DNA from: Nocardioides luteus
GTDB taxonomy: Bacteria; Actinomycetota; Actinomycetes; Propionibacteriales; Nocardioidaceae
Direction: 5' to 3'
Assembly: GCF_015752315.1 (NCBI RefSeq)
Contig: NZ_JADOVJ010000001.1
Coordinates: forward strand, 3,030,501 to 3,094,500
DNA: 64,000 nt
Shown here: positions 17,042-24,836 of the stretch, one piece after another
Layout: the number at the start of each line of letters is the position of its first letter
How positions within the stretch are numbered: the first letter of the stretch is position 1
The notes under the pieces: model-generated
What the model saw: only the letters and a program-made list of their open reading frames with translations
What the model was told of the DNA's origin: nothing
Database searches by the model: none
Program-made: the position numbers and the translations under genes

Positions 17042-17680
17042 ATGTCCGAGACGTTGCCTCACAAGCTCCGCTCCGACGCCCGGGACAACCGCGACAGGAT
17101 CCTCGCGGCGGCCAGGTCGCTCTACGCCGAGCGCGGGCTGGAGGTGACCATGCGCGACGTCGCCCGGCGCGCCGGAGTCGGCCCGGCGACGCTCTACCGC
17201 CGCTTCCCTTCTCGGCAGGCGCTCCTCGACGCCGTCTTCGCCGACGAGCTGCACGCATGCGAAAGGATCGTGGACGACGGCTGCGCCGATCCCGACCCAT
17301 GGCGTGGCTTCACCTCGGTCATCGAGCGGATCAGCGTGCTCAACGTCGGGAACCAGGGGTTCGTCGACGCGTTCATGGCGGAGAAGCCGCTCGACTCGTT
17401 CACCGAGCATCGCACCGCGGCGCTCGCCAAGCTCGCCGATCTCTCCCGGCGCGCCAAGGCCGACGGCAGGCTTCGGCGCGACTTCGTCATCGACGACCTC
17501 GTCCTCGTGCTCCTCGCCGGCCGCGGCCTCGCTGCCAGCCCCGCCGCCCGTAGCGTCCCGGCGGCGAGCCGCTTCGCCGCTCTGGCCATCGATGCGTTCC
17601 GGTCCTCCGAGGCGAACGACCCGCTGCCGAACGGCGCCGTGGTTCCTTCCTATCTGGCTTCACGCCGCGTCGGCGGATGA
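17042..17680 (+). CDS. TetR family regulator
   Basis: A 212-residue TetR-type protein: LYAERGLEVTMRDVARRAGVGPATLYRRFPSRQALLDAVF (about residues 28-67) is a classical TetR_N helix-turn-helix, followed by a C-terminal domain with ALAKLADLSRRAKADGRLRRDFVIDDLVLVLLAGRGL, typical of the SbtR-like/TetR_C class. The 75-bp region shared with the divergent quinone oxidoreductase gene is the probable operator site, although no clear palindrome was found there. Confidence 0.9.
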   Translation: MSETLPHKLRSDARDNRDRILAAARSLYAERGLEVTMRDVARRAGVGPATLYRRFPSRQALLDAVFADELHACERIVDDGCADPDPWRGFTSVIERISVLNVGNQGFVDAFMAEKPLDSFTEHRTAALAKLADLSRRAKADGRLRRDFVIDDLVLVLLAGRGLAASPAARSVPAASRFAALAIDAFRSSEANDPLPNGAVVPSYLASRRVGG

Positions 17681-17753
17681 CCACGAGTTCCTCGTGCCCG
17701 CGACACGCCTGAAAGCGTTCGACAGCCGAACCCGGTCGTGACAGGTTCCGTCC

Positions 17754-18269
17754 ATGCACCTCAGAGACGGGTCCGTCAGCGACCTCCCCGCCGCCATGAG
17801 CCTCCTCGACGCCGCCGTCGCCTGGCTCGCCTCGCAGGGTCGCACCGGGCAGTGGGGTGAGGAGCCGTTCTCCGCGGTCGAGGCCCGGGTGGTGCAGATC
17901 CGGCAGATGCTCTCCGAGCGCATCGCCCGGATCGCCGAGGATGACGGGGAGGTCGTCGGGCTCTGCGTCGTGGCCGACGAGCCGCTGCCGTACGTCGAGC
18001 CCGCACCGGTCCCCGAGCTCTACCTGCAGCTCCTCGTCACCGACCGGGAGCGCAGCGGCTCCGGGATCGGCCGGGTGCTGGTCGACGACGCCGTCGAGAT
18101 CGCCCGGCAGCGGGGTGTGGAGCAGATGAGGCTCGACTGCTACGCCGGTGACGACGAGGCGCTGATCGGCGTCTACGAGCGGTTCGGGTTCACGCTCGAG
18201 CGACGGTTCACCGTCGACACCGGGCAGGCCGAGCCGTGGCCCGGCGCGGTTCTCCGCAGAGACATCTGA
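17754..18269 (+). CDS. GNAT family N-acetyltransferase
   Basis: A 171-residue GNAT protein. The acetyl-CoA-binding beta4-alpha3 region is ELYLQLLVTDRERSGSGIGRVLVDDAVEIARQRGVEQMRLDCYAGDDEALIGVYERFGF, with RSGSGIG as the pyrophosphate loop and YERFGF as motif B. The substrate is unknown. The start ATG 17754 has only a weak upstream signal. It stands alone, 73 bp after the TetR gene and ~75 bp before pucR. Confidence 0.88.
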   Translation: MHLRDGSVSDLPAAMSLLDAAVAWLASQGRTGQWGEEPFSAVEARVVQIRQMLSERIARIAEDDGEVVGLCVVADEPLPYVEPAPVPELYLQLLVTDRERSGSGIGRVLVDDAVEIARQRGVEQMRLDCYAGDDEALIGVYERFGFTLERRFTVDTGQAEPWPGAVLRRDI

Positions 18270-18345
18270 GCGTCCTCTCCCAGCCACGGCCCCGGGATCG
18301 GCCTTTGTAAACTGCCCGGAACCGAGGCGGCGAAGGGGGTGGGCG

Positions 18346-19575
18346 ATGACCGAGATCAGTGCCTGGTTGGCGGCATTCGCCGAGGACCAGCGGCGGCCCG
18401 AGGAGGTGGCCCGCTGGGCCGCGTCGACCGCTGACGCGATCCTCGCCGACGGCGAGGTCGACGTCGCCGATCTCAGACCGCTGATCCTGCAGGCCGTCGA
18501 GCAGCACTGGTACGCCTTCCTCGACCGCATCACCCTGCCGGAGGCTCCGTTCGAGCTGGTCCCGTCGGCGCAGGCCGTGGCCCTCGAGGCCGCCCGCCGC
18601 CATATCGGCCTCCCGCTGCTGCTCAAGGTCTATCAGCGAGCGCAGGAGGCGAGCTGGGACTTCGCGGTGCAGGTCGTCCAGCAGGCACCCGACGACCTCG
18701 ACCACGAGGCCTTGCTGGTCTGGTTCTGGACGAAGGCCAACGCCTGGTTCGGCTCCTCGGTCGAGCAGTCCGTGCTGATCCACCAGGCCGAGACGAACCG
18801 GATCCGGCAGCGTGGGGACGCCCGTCGCTTCGAGATCGTCTCGGAGGCGTTGGACACCCGGAGCGTCTCCCCCGCCGAGCTGTCCGCCGCGCTCGCCGGC
18901 CATCCGGTCAACATCCCCGGCCACGTCGCCCTGGTCGCGCACGCGCTCACCGCCGACTCCATCGAGCAGCTCGAGCCGGCCCTCACCGCCGTGACCCGCC
19001 GGGCGGGGCACGTCCGGTCGGTCCTGGTCCGTCCCGGCGGCAGGGACGTCTGGGCCTGGCTGGCGCTGGGCGAGCTGCCGGACGCCGTGACCGACTCCGG
19101 CATCGACGCCGGCATCGACCCCGCCGCCGTCCGCGTGACGATCGGCGTCGGTGGAAGCGGCCTCGACGGTTTCGTCGCAGCTCATCTGGACGCCCAGGCG
19201 GCCCAGCGGGTCGCACTGGCGCCAGGGCGCCACGAGCCGGTGACGGCCTACGACGACGTGGCCGCCCTGGTCCTCGTCTCGCACGACCCCGACGCCGCCG
19301 AGCGGTTCACCCGGACGACGCTGCGCGGGCTGGCCGACCCGTCCCAGAGCCGGCTCCGCGAGACCGTACGCGAGGTGCTCACCTCCGCGGAGACGGCGGA
19401 CCGGATCGCCGAGCGGCTCGGCGTCCACAAGAACACCATCCGCTACCGCGTGGCCCAGGCCGAGCGGCTCCTCGGGCGCCCGTTGCGCGAACGGGCCGGC
19501 GACCTGCTGCTGGCGCTCGACTATCACGACACCTTCCTCGTGAGCACGACTGTGAAAATGCACAGGAATTCGTGA
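18346..19575 (+). CDS. PucR/CdaR family transcriptional regulator
   Basis: A 409-residue regulator with an N-terminal RsbRD-like helical sensor region (about residues 10-165), a degenerate GGDEF-like middle domain (about 170-300) and a C-terminal PucR helix-turn-helix (about 335-390: RETVREVLTSAETADRIAERLGVHKNTIRYRVAQAERLLG). It lies 86 bp upstream of alkB in the same direction, the position expected of an alkane-cassette activator. ATG 18346 is preceded by AAGGGGGTGGG. Direct repeats TGATCGA at 19573 and 19587 downstream could be its binding site. Confidence 0.9.
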   Translation: MTEISAWLAAFAEDQRRPEEVARWAASTADAILADGEVDVADLRPLILQAVEQHWYAFLDRITLPEAPFELVPSAQAVALEAARRHIGLPLLLKVYQRAQEASWDFAVQVVQQAPDDLDHEALLVWFWTKANAWFGSSVEQSVLIHQAETNRIRQRGDARRFEIVSEALDTRSVSPAELSAALAGHPVNIPGHVALVAHALTADSIEQLEPALTAVTRRAGHVRSVLVRPGGRDVWAWLALGELPDAVTDSGIDAGIDPAAVRVTIGVGGSGLDGFVAAHLDAQAAQRVALAPGRHEPVTAYDDVAALVLVSHDPDAAERFTRTTLRGLADPSQSRLRETVREVLTSAETADRIAERLGVHKNTIRYRVAQAERLLGRPLRERAGDLLLALDYHDTFLVSTTVKMHRNS

Positions 19576-19661
19576 TCGATTCGGCCTGATCGACCAAAGA
19601 CTCCTGCGGCCACTACGTCCATTCTGACAAGGGACGTAACCGGCATCACAGGAGGAAGCAG

Positions 19662-21077
19662 ATGACACTCGACGCCAGCGGCACTGTCGACCGGGGCTCC
19701 ACCGAGAGGTGGCGCGACAGGAAGCGCTATCTGTGGCTCCTCGGCCTCGTGGTCCCGTCGTTCGCCTTCATCGCCGTGGGTGGCTACGTCCTGACCGGGT
19801 GGGGCGCGTTCCTGTGGACGGGGCCGATCGTCGTCCTCCTCATCGTCCCGGCCATCGACTTCGCGGCGGGCCTGGACCGCTCCAACCCGCCCGACGACAT
19901 CATCGAGGAGCTCGAGGAGGACCGGTACTACCGCTACATCACCTTCGCGTTCCTCCCGATCCAGTACGCCGGGTTCGCCTTCGCGATGTACCTGATCGCG
20001 ACCCAGGACTGGCCGTTGGCGCACAAGATCGGCCTGGCCCTCACCATCGGCTTCATCGGCGGCATCGGCATCAACACCGCCCACGAGCTCGGCCACAAGA
20101 AGGAGAGCCACGAGCGCTGGCTGTCCAAGATCGCGCTCGCGCAGAGCTTCTACGGACACTTCTACATCGAGCACAACCGTGGCCACCACGTACGGGTCGC
20201 GACGCCCGAGGACCCGGCCTCCTCCCGGATGGGTGAGAACCTCTACGGCTTCTGGTTCCGGACCGTGTCGGGGTCGCTCAAGAGCGCCTGGGGCCTGGAG
20301 GCCAAGCGCTACCGGCGCAAGGGCACCCACCCGTTCCACCTCGGCAACGACGTCCTCAACGCCTGGCTGATGAGCGTGGCGCTGTGGACCGCCATGACGC
20401 TCTGGCTGGGCGTCGGGATCCTGCCCTACCTGATCCTCCAGGCCGTCATCGGCTTCTCCCTGCTGGAGATCGTCAACTACCTGGAGCACTACGGGATGCT
20501 GCGGCAGAAGACCACCTCCGGGCGCTACGAGCGGGTGCTGCCGATGCACTCGTGGAACTCCAACAACATCGCCACCAACGTGCTCCTCTACCACCTGCAG
20601 CGGCACAGCGACCACCACGCCAACCCGACCCGGCGCTACCAGACCCTGCGTGACTACCGGGAGTCCCCGGCCCTGCCGACCGGCTACGCCGGGATGATCG
20701 TCCTGGCCCTGATCCCGCCGCTGTGGCGCCGGGTGATGGACAAGCGCGTGGTCGCGCACTTCGACGGCGACGTCCGGCTGGCCAACGTACGCCCCGGCCG
20801 GCTCGACACGCTGCTCGCGAAGTTCCCGCCTCCCGCCGATCCTGCTCACGAGGAGCTCGGGGCGATCGACGACGTCACCCGGCAGACCTTCGACGACGAG
20901 GTCGCCGCCGGCCGGTGCCCCGGCTGCGGCTACGTCTACGAGGTCGCGGTCGGCAACGAGCTGGAGGGCTTCGCGGCCGGCACCGCCTGGCGAGACATCC
21001 CCGACGACTGGTGCTGCCCGGACTGCGGCGTACGCGAGAAGGTCGACTTCATCCCGCTGAAGGAGTCAATGCTGTGA
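19662..21077 (+). CDS. alkB: alkane 1-monooxygenase AlkB fused to rubredoxin
   Basis: A 471-residue fusion. Residues 1-375 are the membrane-bound di-iron alkane hydroxylase with six hydrophobic segments and all histidine boxes: HELGH (141-145), HNRGHH (171-176), H276 in NYLEHYG, and HSDHH (315-319). Residues 415-466 form a rubredoxin with paired CxxC ligands (C419/C422 and C452/C455). It oxidises terminal C-H bonds of alkanes in the inner membrane, and the fused rubredoxin delivers electrons. GGAGGAAG precedes ATG 19662. The stop overlaps the ferredoxin start. Such fusions are typical of Actinobacteria and usually prefer medium to long alkanes. Confidence 0.95.
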   Translation: MTLDASGTVDRGSTERWRDRKRYLWLLGLVVPSFAFIAVGGYVLTGWGAFLWTGPIVVLLIVPAIDFAAGLDRSNPPDDIIEELEEDRYYRYITFAFLPIQYAGFAFAMYLIATQDWPLAHKIGLALTIGFIGGIGINTAHELGHKKESHERWLSKIALAQSFYGHFYIEHNRGHHVRVATPEDPASSRMGENLYGFWFRTVSGSLKSAWGLEAKRYRRKGTHPFHLGNDVLNAWLMSVALWTAMTLWLGVGILPYLILQAVIGFSLLEIVNYLEHYGMLRQKTTSGRYERVLPMHSWNSNNIATNVLLYHLQRHSDHHANPTRRYQTLRDYRESPALPTGYAGMIVLALIPPLWRRVMDKRVVAHFDGDVRLANVRPGRLDTLLAKFPPPADPAHEELGAIDDVTRQTFDDEVAAGRCPGCGYVYEVAVGNELEGFAAGTAWRDIPDDWCCPDCGVREKVDFIPLKESML

Positions 21078-21268
21078 GTGCCATCGAAGCGGACAAGACG
21101 GTGTGCGAGGGCATCGGCATGTGCGAGGCCCAGGCCGACACCTACTTCCAGATCGGCGACGACGGCCTCGTCGAGGTGCTCAGCGACGAGGTGCCCGACC
21201 CGGACCGCGCCTACGTCAAGGCCGCCGTCGACTCCTGCCCGGTCTCCGCCCTCCGCCTGAAGGGATGA
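21074..21268 (+). CDS. 3Fe-4S-type ferredoxin
   Basis: A 64-residue ferredoxin starting with GTG (21074) inside the AlkB stop codon. The cysteines are C10-x5-C16 (VCEGIGMC) and a single C-terminal CPVSAL Cys; the fourth ligand is missing, the pattern of a [3Fe-4S] protein as found with cytochromes P450. It is coupled to AlkB before and to the reductase after, so it probably carries electrons from the reductase, to the fused rubredoxin or to another oxygenase. Confidence 0.9.
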   Translation: MSAIEADKTVCEGIGMCEAQADTYFQIGDDGLVEVLSDEVPDPDRAYVKAAVDSCPVSALRLKG

Positions 21269-22473
21269 GCATGTCCTCCGACCACGACCGTCACCTCCTG
21301 GTCGTCGGCGCCGGCCTGGCCGGGCTCCGTGCGGTCGAGGGCGCACGGCAAGCCGGCTGGACCGGACCGATCACGATCGTCGGCGACGAGCGGCACCCGC
21401 CCTACGACCGGCCACCGCTGTCCAAGGCGGCGCTCTCCGGCGAGGAGCAGCCGGCCGTGCCGGTGCTGCGGTCGAGCGAGGTGATCCAGGAGCTGCGGGT
21501 CCGGCATCTCGCCGGGGTGCGGGTCCACGGTCTCGACACCGAGCGTCGCACGGTCGCCACCAGCGCCGGGGAGCTCGACTACGACGCGCTCGTCATCGCC
21601 ACCGGCAGCACGGCGACGACGCTGCCCGGGCTGACCGGCCTCCCCGGTGTCCACGTGCTCCGTCGCTACGACGACGCGCTCGACGTACGCGACTCCCTGG
21701 CCCGCTCACGACGGATGATGATCGTCGGGGCCGGGTTCATCGGCTCCGAGATCGCCTCGGCGGCCCGCGCCCGTGGCATCGAGATCACCATCCTCGAGGC
21801 GGGCAGCCGCCCCCTCGAGCGCGCGGTCGGTCCGCACGCGGCCGGGCGGCTGATGGAGCTGCACGCCGAGGCCGGCGTCCGGCTGCTCACCCGGACCACC
21901 GTGTCCGGCGTACGCACCTCCGACCGTGGCGTCGACGCGGTCGAGCTGAGCACCGGTGAGACCCTGACGGCCGACGCCGTCGTCCTGGGCATCGGCGCCC
22001 GCCCGGCGACGGCATGGCTCGCCGGCAGCAACGTCGCCCTGGACGTACGCACCGGCGGGGTCCTCTGCGACCGCACGCTGGCCACCAGCGCTCCCGGGGT
22101 CTGGGCCGCGGGCGACGTGGCGTGCATCGACGGCGAGCGCGGCGAGCACTGGACCGCCGCCGGCGAGCAGGGCCGGGTCGCCGGCGCGAACGCCGCCGGG
22201 GCGGACGAGGTCTTCGCCTCCGTCCCGTTCGCCTGGTCGACCTGGCACGGTCGCCGGATCCAGGTCGTCGGGGAGACGACGGCGGCCGACGAGGAGGAGC
22301 GCGAGCCCGGGTTCATCGTCTACCGGCGCGGCGGAGACGAGGTGGGGGCGGTTGGCATCGACAGCCCCGGCCCCGTCGCCCGGATGCGCCGCGCCCTCGC
22401 CGCACAGGCTCCGGACCGACGCGCTCAGACGGCGGTGGCCGGGGGCGTGTCGGCGCGCGAGTCGCGGGAGTAG
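21265..22473 (+). CDS. FAD-dependent NAD(P)H:ferredoxin/rubredoxin reductase
   Basis: A 402-residue FAD reductase of the BphA4/rubredoxin reductase type. FAD site LVVGAGLAGLRAVEGARQAG at residues ~11-30, NAD(P)H site MMIVGAGFIGSEIASAARARGIEITILEAG (~150-180), and the second FAD motif TSAPGVWAAGDVA. It should transfer electrons from NAD(P)H to the adjacent ferredoxin or the AlkB rubredoxin domain. The start overlaps the ferredoxin stop (ATGA). The last ~16 residues are encoded over the 3' end of the convergent universal stress protein gene (49-bp overlap). Confidence 0.93.
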   Translation: MSMSSDHDRHLLVVGAGLAGLRAVEGARQAGWTGPITIVGDERHPPYDRPPLSKAALSGEEQPAVPVLRSSEVIQELRVRHLAGVRVHGLDTERRTVATSAGELDYDALVIATGSTATTLPGLTGLPGVHVLRRYDDALDVRDSLARSRRMMIVGAGFIGSEIASAARARGIEITILEAGSRPLERAVGPHAAGRLMELHAEAGVRLLTRTTVSGVRTSDRGVDAVELSTGETLTADAVVLGIGARPATAWLAGSNVALDVRTGGVLCDRTLATSAPGVWAAGDVACIDGERGEHWTAAGEQGRVAGANAAGADEVFASVPFAWSTWHGRRIQVVGETTAADEEEREPGFIVYRRGGDEVGAVGIDSPGPVARMRRALAAQAPDRRAQTAVAGGVSARESRE

Positions 22474-23318
22474 GCGGACGGCACCACCGCGACCACGCTG
22501 TGCGCATGGTCCAGGAGGTGGCCGGACACCCCACCGGGACCGCCGGTCACGACCATGTGCATGGTCCGGGACTGCTCGGCGAGGACGTGGGCGAGGCTTC
22601 CGGAGTGGATCCGGAGGCGTGGGTTCAGGTCCGGGTAGCGTTCCCGGAGCCCGGCGACGCACTCGGCGACCAGGGCCCGGTCGTCGTCGGTGCTGTCCGG
22701 GCCGCCGGCGCGGTAGCAGTACAGCACCGTGACCGGCAGGTTGCGCTGGGCGGCCTGGTCGAAGGCGAACTCGAGGGCCGGGATCGAGTCACCCGTCCCG
22801 TCGATGCCGACGAGGACACCCCGGCCCACTCCTCCGCCGCCGGGGCGCAGCACGACCACCGGGCAGCGCGCGTCCTTGACGGTCGACCGGCTGACCGAGC
22901 CGAGGATCCGGCTGCGGATCGGGCCTCGGCCCCGCGACCCGAGCACCAGCAACGACGCGTGGGCGGAGGCGGCGTCCAGCACGCGTGCCACGGATCCGGC
23001 CTCCAGCTCCACGCTCACGTCCGGGCGCCGGTGGCCGGCGAACCCGGGAGCCCTGGAGAGCTCGTCGAGGCGGCGGTCGGCATAGCGGCGGGCGCTGGCC
23101 AGCACGGTCGCCCCGTAGTCCTGCTCGGGCTCCGAGGGCGCACCTGCCCGGAATCCGGGCGGGGTGTCCAGGGTCGAGGCGGAGACCACGTGGAACAGGC
23201 ACATGTCGCGCCCGTCCCGGAACGCCTGCTCCGCCGCCCACGACACGCTCTCGGTCGCATCCGGCCAGTTCTCGACGCCGACCAGGACGGCACCCTCGGG
23301 GATCGCTGCGTACGTCAT
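22425..23318 (-). CDS. tandem universal stress protein (USP)
   Basis: A 297-residue protein with two UspA domains. Domain 1 (about residues 8-160) carries the canonical ATP-binding loop G-2x-G-9x-GS as GSRGRGPIRSRILGS; domain 2 (about 165-285) begins VLVGIDGTGDSIPALEFAFDQAA and is degenerate (GGPGGVSGHLLDHAHS). Probably an ATP-binding stress signalling protein. The ATG at 23318 has GGAG upstream. It is the last gene of an operon with the PNPOx-like and USP genes upstream, served by the DosR-type box at 24814. Confidence 0.9.
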   Translation of the reverse strand: MTYAAIPEGAVLVGVENWPDATESVSWAAEQAFRDGRDMCLFHVVSASTLDTPPGFRAGAPSEPEQDYGATVLASARRYADRRLDELSRAPGFAGHRRPDVSVELEAGSVARVLDAASAHASLLVLGSRGRGPIRSRILGSVSRSTVKDARCPVVVLRPGGGGVGRGVLVGIDGTGDSIPALEFAFDQAAQRNLPVTVLYCYRAGGPDSTDDDRALVAECVAGLRERYPDLNPRLRIHSGSLAHVLAEQSRTMHMVVTGGPGGVSGHLLDHAHSVVAVVPSAYSRDSRADTPPATAV

Positions 23319-23356
23319 CTCGACTCCTTCGCCTCTTCTCGTCTGCCACGTACTGC

Positions 23357-23773
23357 TCAGGTCGGCACGACGCGCCGGCCGGTGATCTCGGTCGGCGTGA
23401 TGCACACGAACAAGGTCCTTCGGCCGTTGGCCCAGGGCTCCGGCTCGAGGTCGTGGGCCTTGAGCCAGACGCCGTCGACGAACTCCGCGGTCCCACGAGC
23501 CAGCACGCTCCAGCCCGAGGAGGTGTAGGTGTCGAACTCGTCGATCTGGTACGACACCGGCCCGATGCCGACATGGTTGGAGATCGCGGTGCGCGGGGCG
23601 GTGCGGAAGACGATCCGGTCACCCACCATGACGTGGTTGACCGGCAGGACCAGCGGCCCGTCCGGGTCGCCGAAGGCGACGCGGCCGACCTCGTAGCGGT
23701 CCAGCAGCTCCAGGCACTCGGTGCGGTCCATCTCGGTCAGGTGACCGGGGAACCATCGTGCTGCGAGGTACAT
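23357..23773 (-). CDS. pyridoxamine 5'-phosphate oxidase-like flavin-binding protein
   Basis: A 138-residue split-barrel protein. ECLELLDRYEVGRVAFGDPDGPLVLPVNHVMVGDRIVFRTA near the N terminus is the standard opening of PNPOx-like FMN/F420-binding proteins, followed by VSYQIDEFDTYTSSGWSVLARGTAEFV. It could reduce a small molecule with a flavin or act as a haem or nitro-compound protein; the substrate is unknown. GGAG lies eight bases before ATG 23773. Located between two USP genes in the same operon. Confidence 0.88.
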   Translation of the reverse strand: MYLAARWFPGHLTEMDRTECLELLDRYEVGRVAFGDPDGPLVLPVNHVMVGDRIVFRTAPRTAISNHVGIGPVSYQIDEFDTYTSSGWSVLARGTAEFVDGVWLKAHDLEPEPWANGRRTLFVCITPTEITGRRVVPT

Positions 23774-23787
23774 CGTCGTCTCCTTCG

Positions 23788-24762
23788 TCACCGGCGTCCG
23801 GCTCCGGCCGACCGGTTGTTCGCTGTGGTGGGGCCGACCGTCGCCCCGGCGTCCCCCTCGAACGCCGGGGCCACGTGCGGGTCGATCTCGACGGGGCAGC
23901 TGCTCTCGCGGAGCACCGCCCGGGCGGTGCCGCCTAGGTGTCCGAAGCCGAGGAACTGACGGGCGCGGCCCAGGATCAGCAGCTCGGCCCGGCGCGACGC
24001 CTCCACCAGCGCGTACGCCGTCTGGGCGTGCACCACCTCGATGCGGGCGTCGACCGCTGCGGCCTCCGGGCCGCACTCGGCACGAGCCGTCTCGAGGGCC
24101 ACGCTGAGCTCCCGCTCGGCCCGCTCCGTCCAGGCCTGCTCCTCGCTGCCGACGGTCAGATAGTCCTGGTACGCCCCGAAGGTGTGCCACGCGTGCAGGA
24201 GGCGCAGCCTCGCGCCGCGCGCCGCCGCCACCTCCAGCCCACGGCGTACGAGGGCGATGGACGCGGCCGGGTCGTGGACCCCCACGACGATCTCGTGGGG
24301 CGAGCCCTCCCGCGGCCAGGCCGCCGGGACGACGACCATGGGCACCGGCGAGTGGGCCGCGACCGGGCCGATGATCGAGGAGGTGATGATCCGGTCGAAC
24401 CGGGCTCGTGGCTGGTCACCGAGCACGAGGAGGCGGGCTCTGGCTGCCTCCTGGGCCAGCACCGCCGACGGCTTCCCCAGCAGCAGGTACGTGCTCACGA
24501 CCGCGCCGCTGTTCGCCACCGCTTCCTCCGCCTCGGCGAGGATCGCGCGGCCGAGCTTGCCCATCCTCGAGTCGGGGTCGGTGTGCGCCGGCGGCCAGGT
24601 CGGCAGCGGCGGCGCGTACGGGTCGACCACGTAGACCAGGTGCAACGCGGAGCCGGACCGGACCGCCTCTGCGGCGCCGTAGCGGGCGGCAGCGATGCCG
24701 GCCTCGGTGCCGTCGACTCCTGCCAGGACGAGGTTCCTGGTTCCCTTGATTACTTCAGCCAT
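23788..24762 (-). CDS. tandem universal stress protein
   Basis: A 324-residue protein with two UspA domains: NLVLAGVDGTEAGIAAARYGAAEAVRSGSALHLVYVVDP starts domain 1, and HEIVVGVHDPAASIALVRRGLEVAAARGARLRLLHAW starts domain 2. The ATP loops are partly changed (LGDQPRARFDRIITSSIIG; LGRARQFLGFGHLGGTARAVL). The C-terminal ~30 residues are low complexity. ATG 24762 stands two bases after GGAG. First gene of the operon; the 74-bp upstream gap contains a DosR-type palindrome, so hypoxic DevR induction is inferred. Confidence 0.9.
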   Translation of the reverse strand: MAEVIKGTRNLVLAGVDGTEAGIAAARYGAAEAVRSGSALHLVYVVDPYAPPLPTWPPAHTDPDSRMGKLGRAILAEAEEAVANSGAVVSTYLLLGKPSAVLAQEAARARLLVLGDQPRARFDRIITSSIIGPVAAHSPVPMVVVPAAWPREGSPHEIVVGVHDPAASIALVRRGLEVAAARGARLRLLHAWHTFGAYQDYLTVGSEEQAWTERAERELSVALETARAECGPEAAAVDARIEVVHAQTAYALVEASRRAELLILGRARQFLGFGHLGGTARAVLRESSCPVEIDPHVAPAFEGDAGATVGPTTANNRSAGAGRR

Positions 24763-24791
24763 GGCTCCAGCGTCGCTCTGCGGGGCCCTCC

Positions 24792-24833
24792 CACGACAGG
24801 GACCGTCGGCCCCGGCCAAGGGCCTTTGGTCGC
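24792..24833 (-). promoter_or_regulatory. DosR/DevR-type box pair upstream of USP operon
   Basis: Box 1 on the plus strand is GGCCAAGGGCCTTTGGTCGC (24814-24833), reading GACCAAAGGCCC toward the gene. A weaker second box with GACAGGGACCGTC lies at 24794-24806. Both fall in the short gap before the USP gene at 24762. Confidence 0.6.
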
Positions 24834-24836
24834 TCA

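Noticed and set aside
22425..22473. Possible misassembly where ferredoxin reductase and USP genes overlap tail to tail
   Set aside because: Both C termini are of normal length for their families; short convergent overlaps are common in such genomes (also at 5902-5957, 11574-11590 and 45474-45488).
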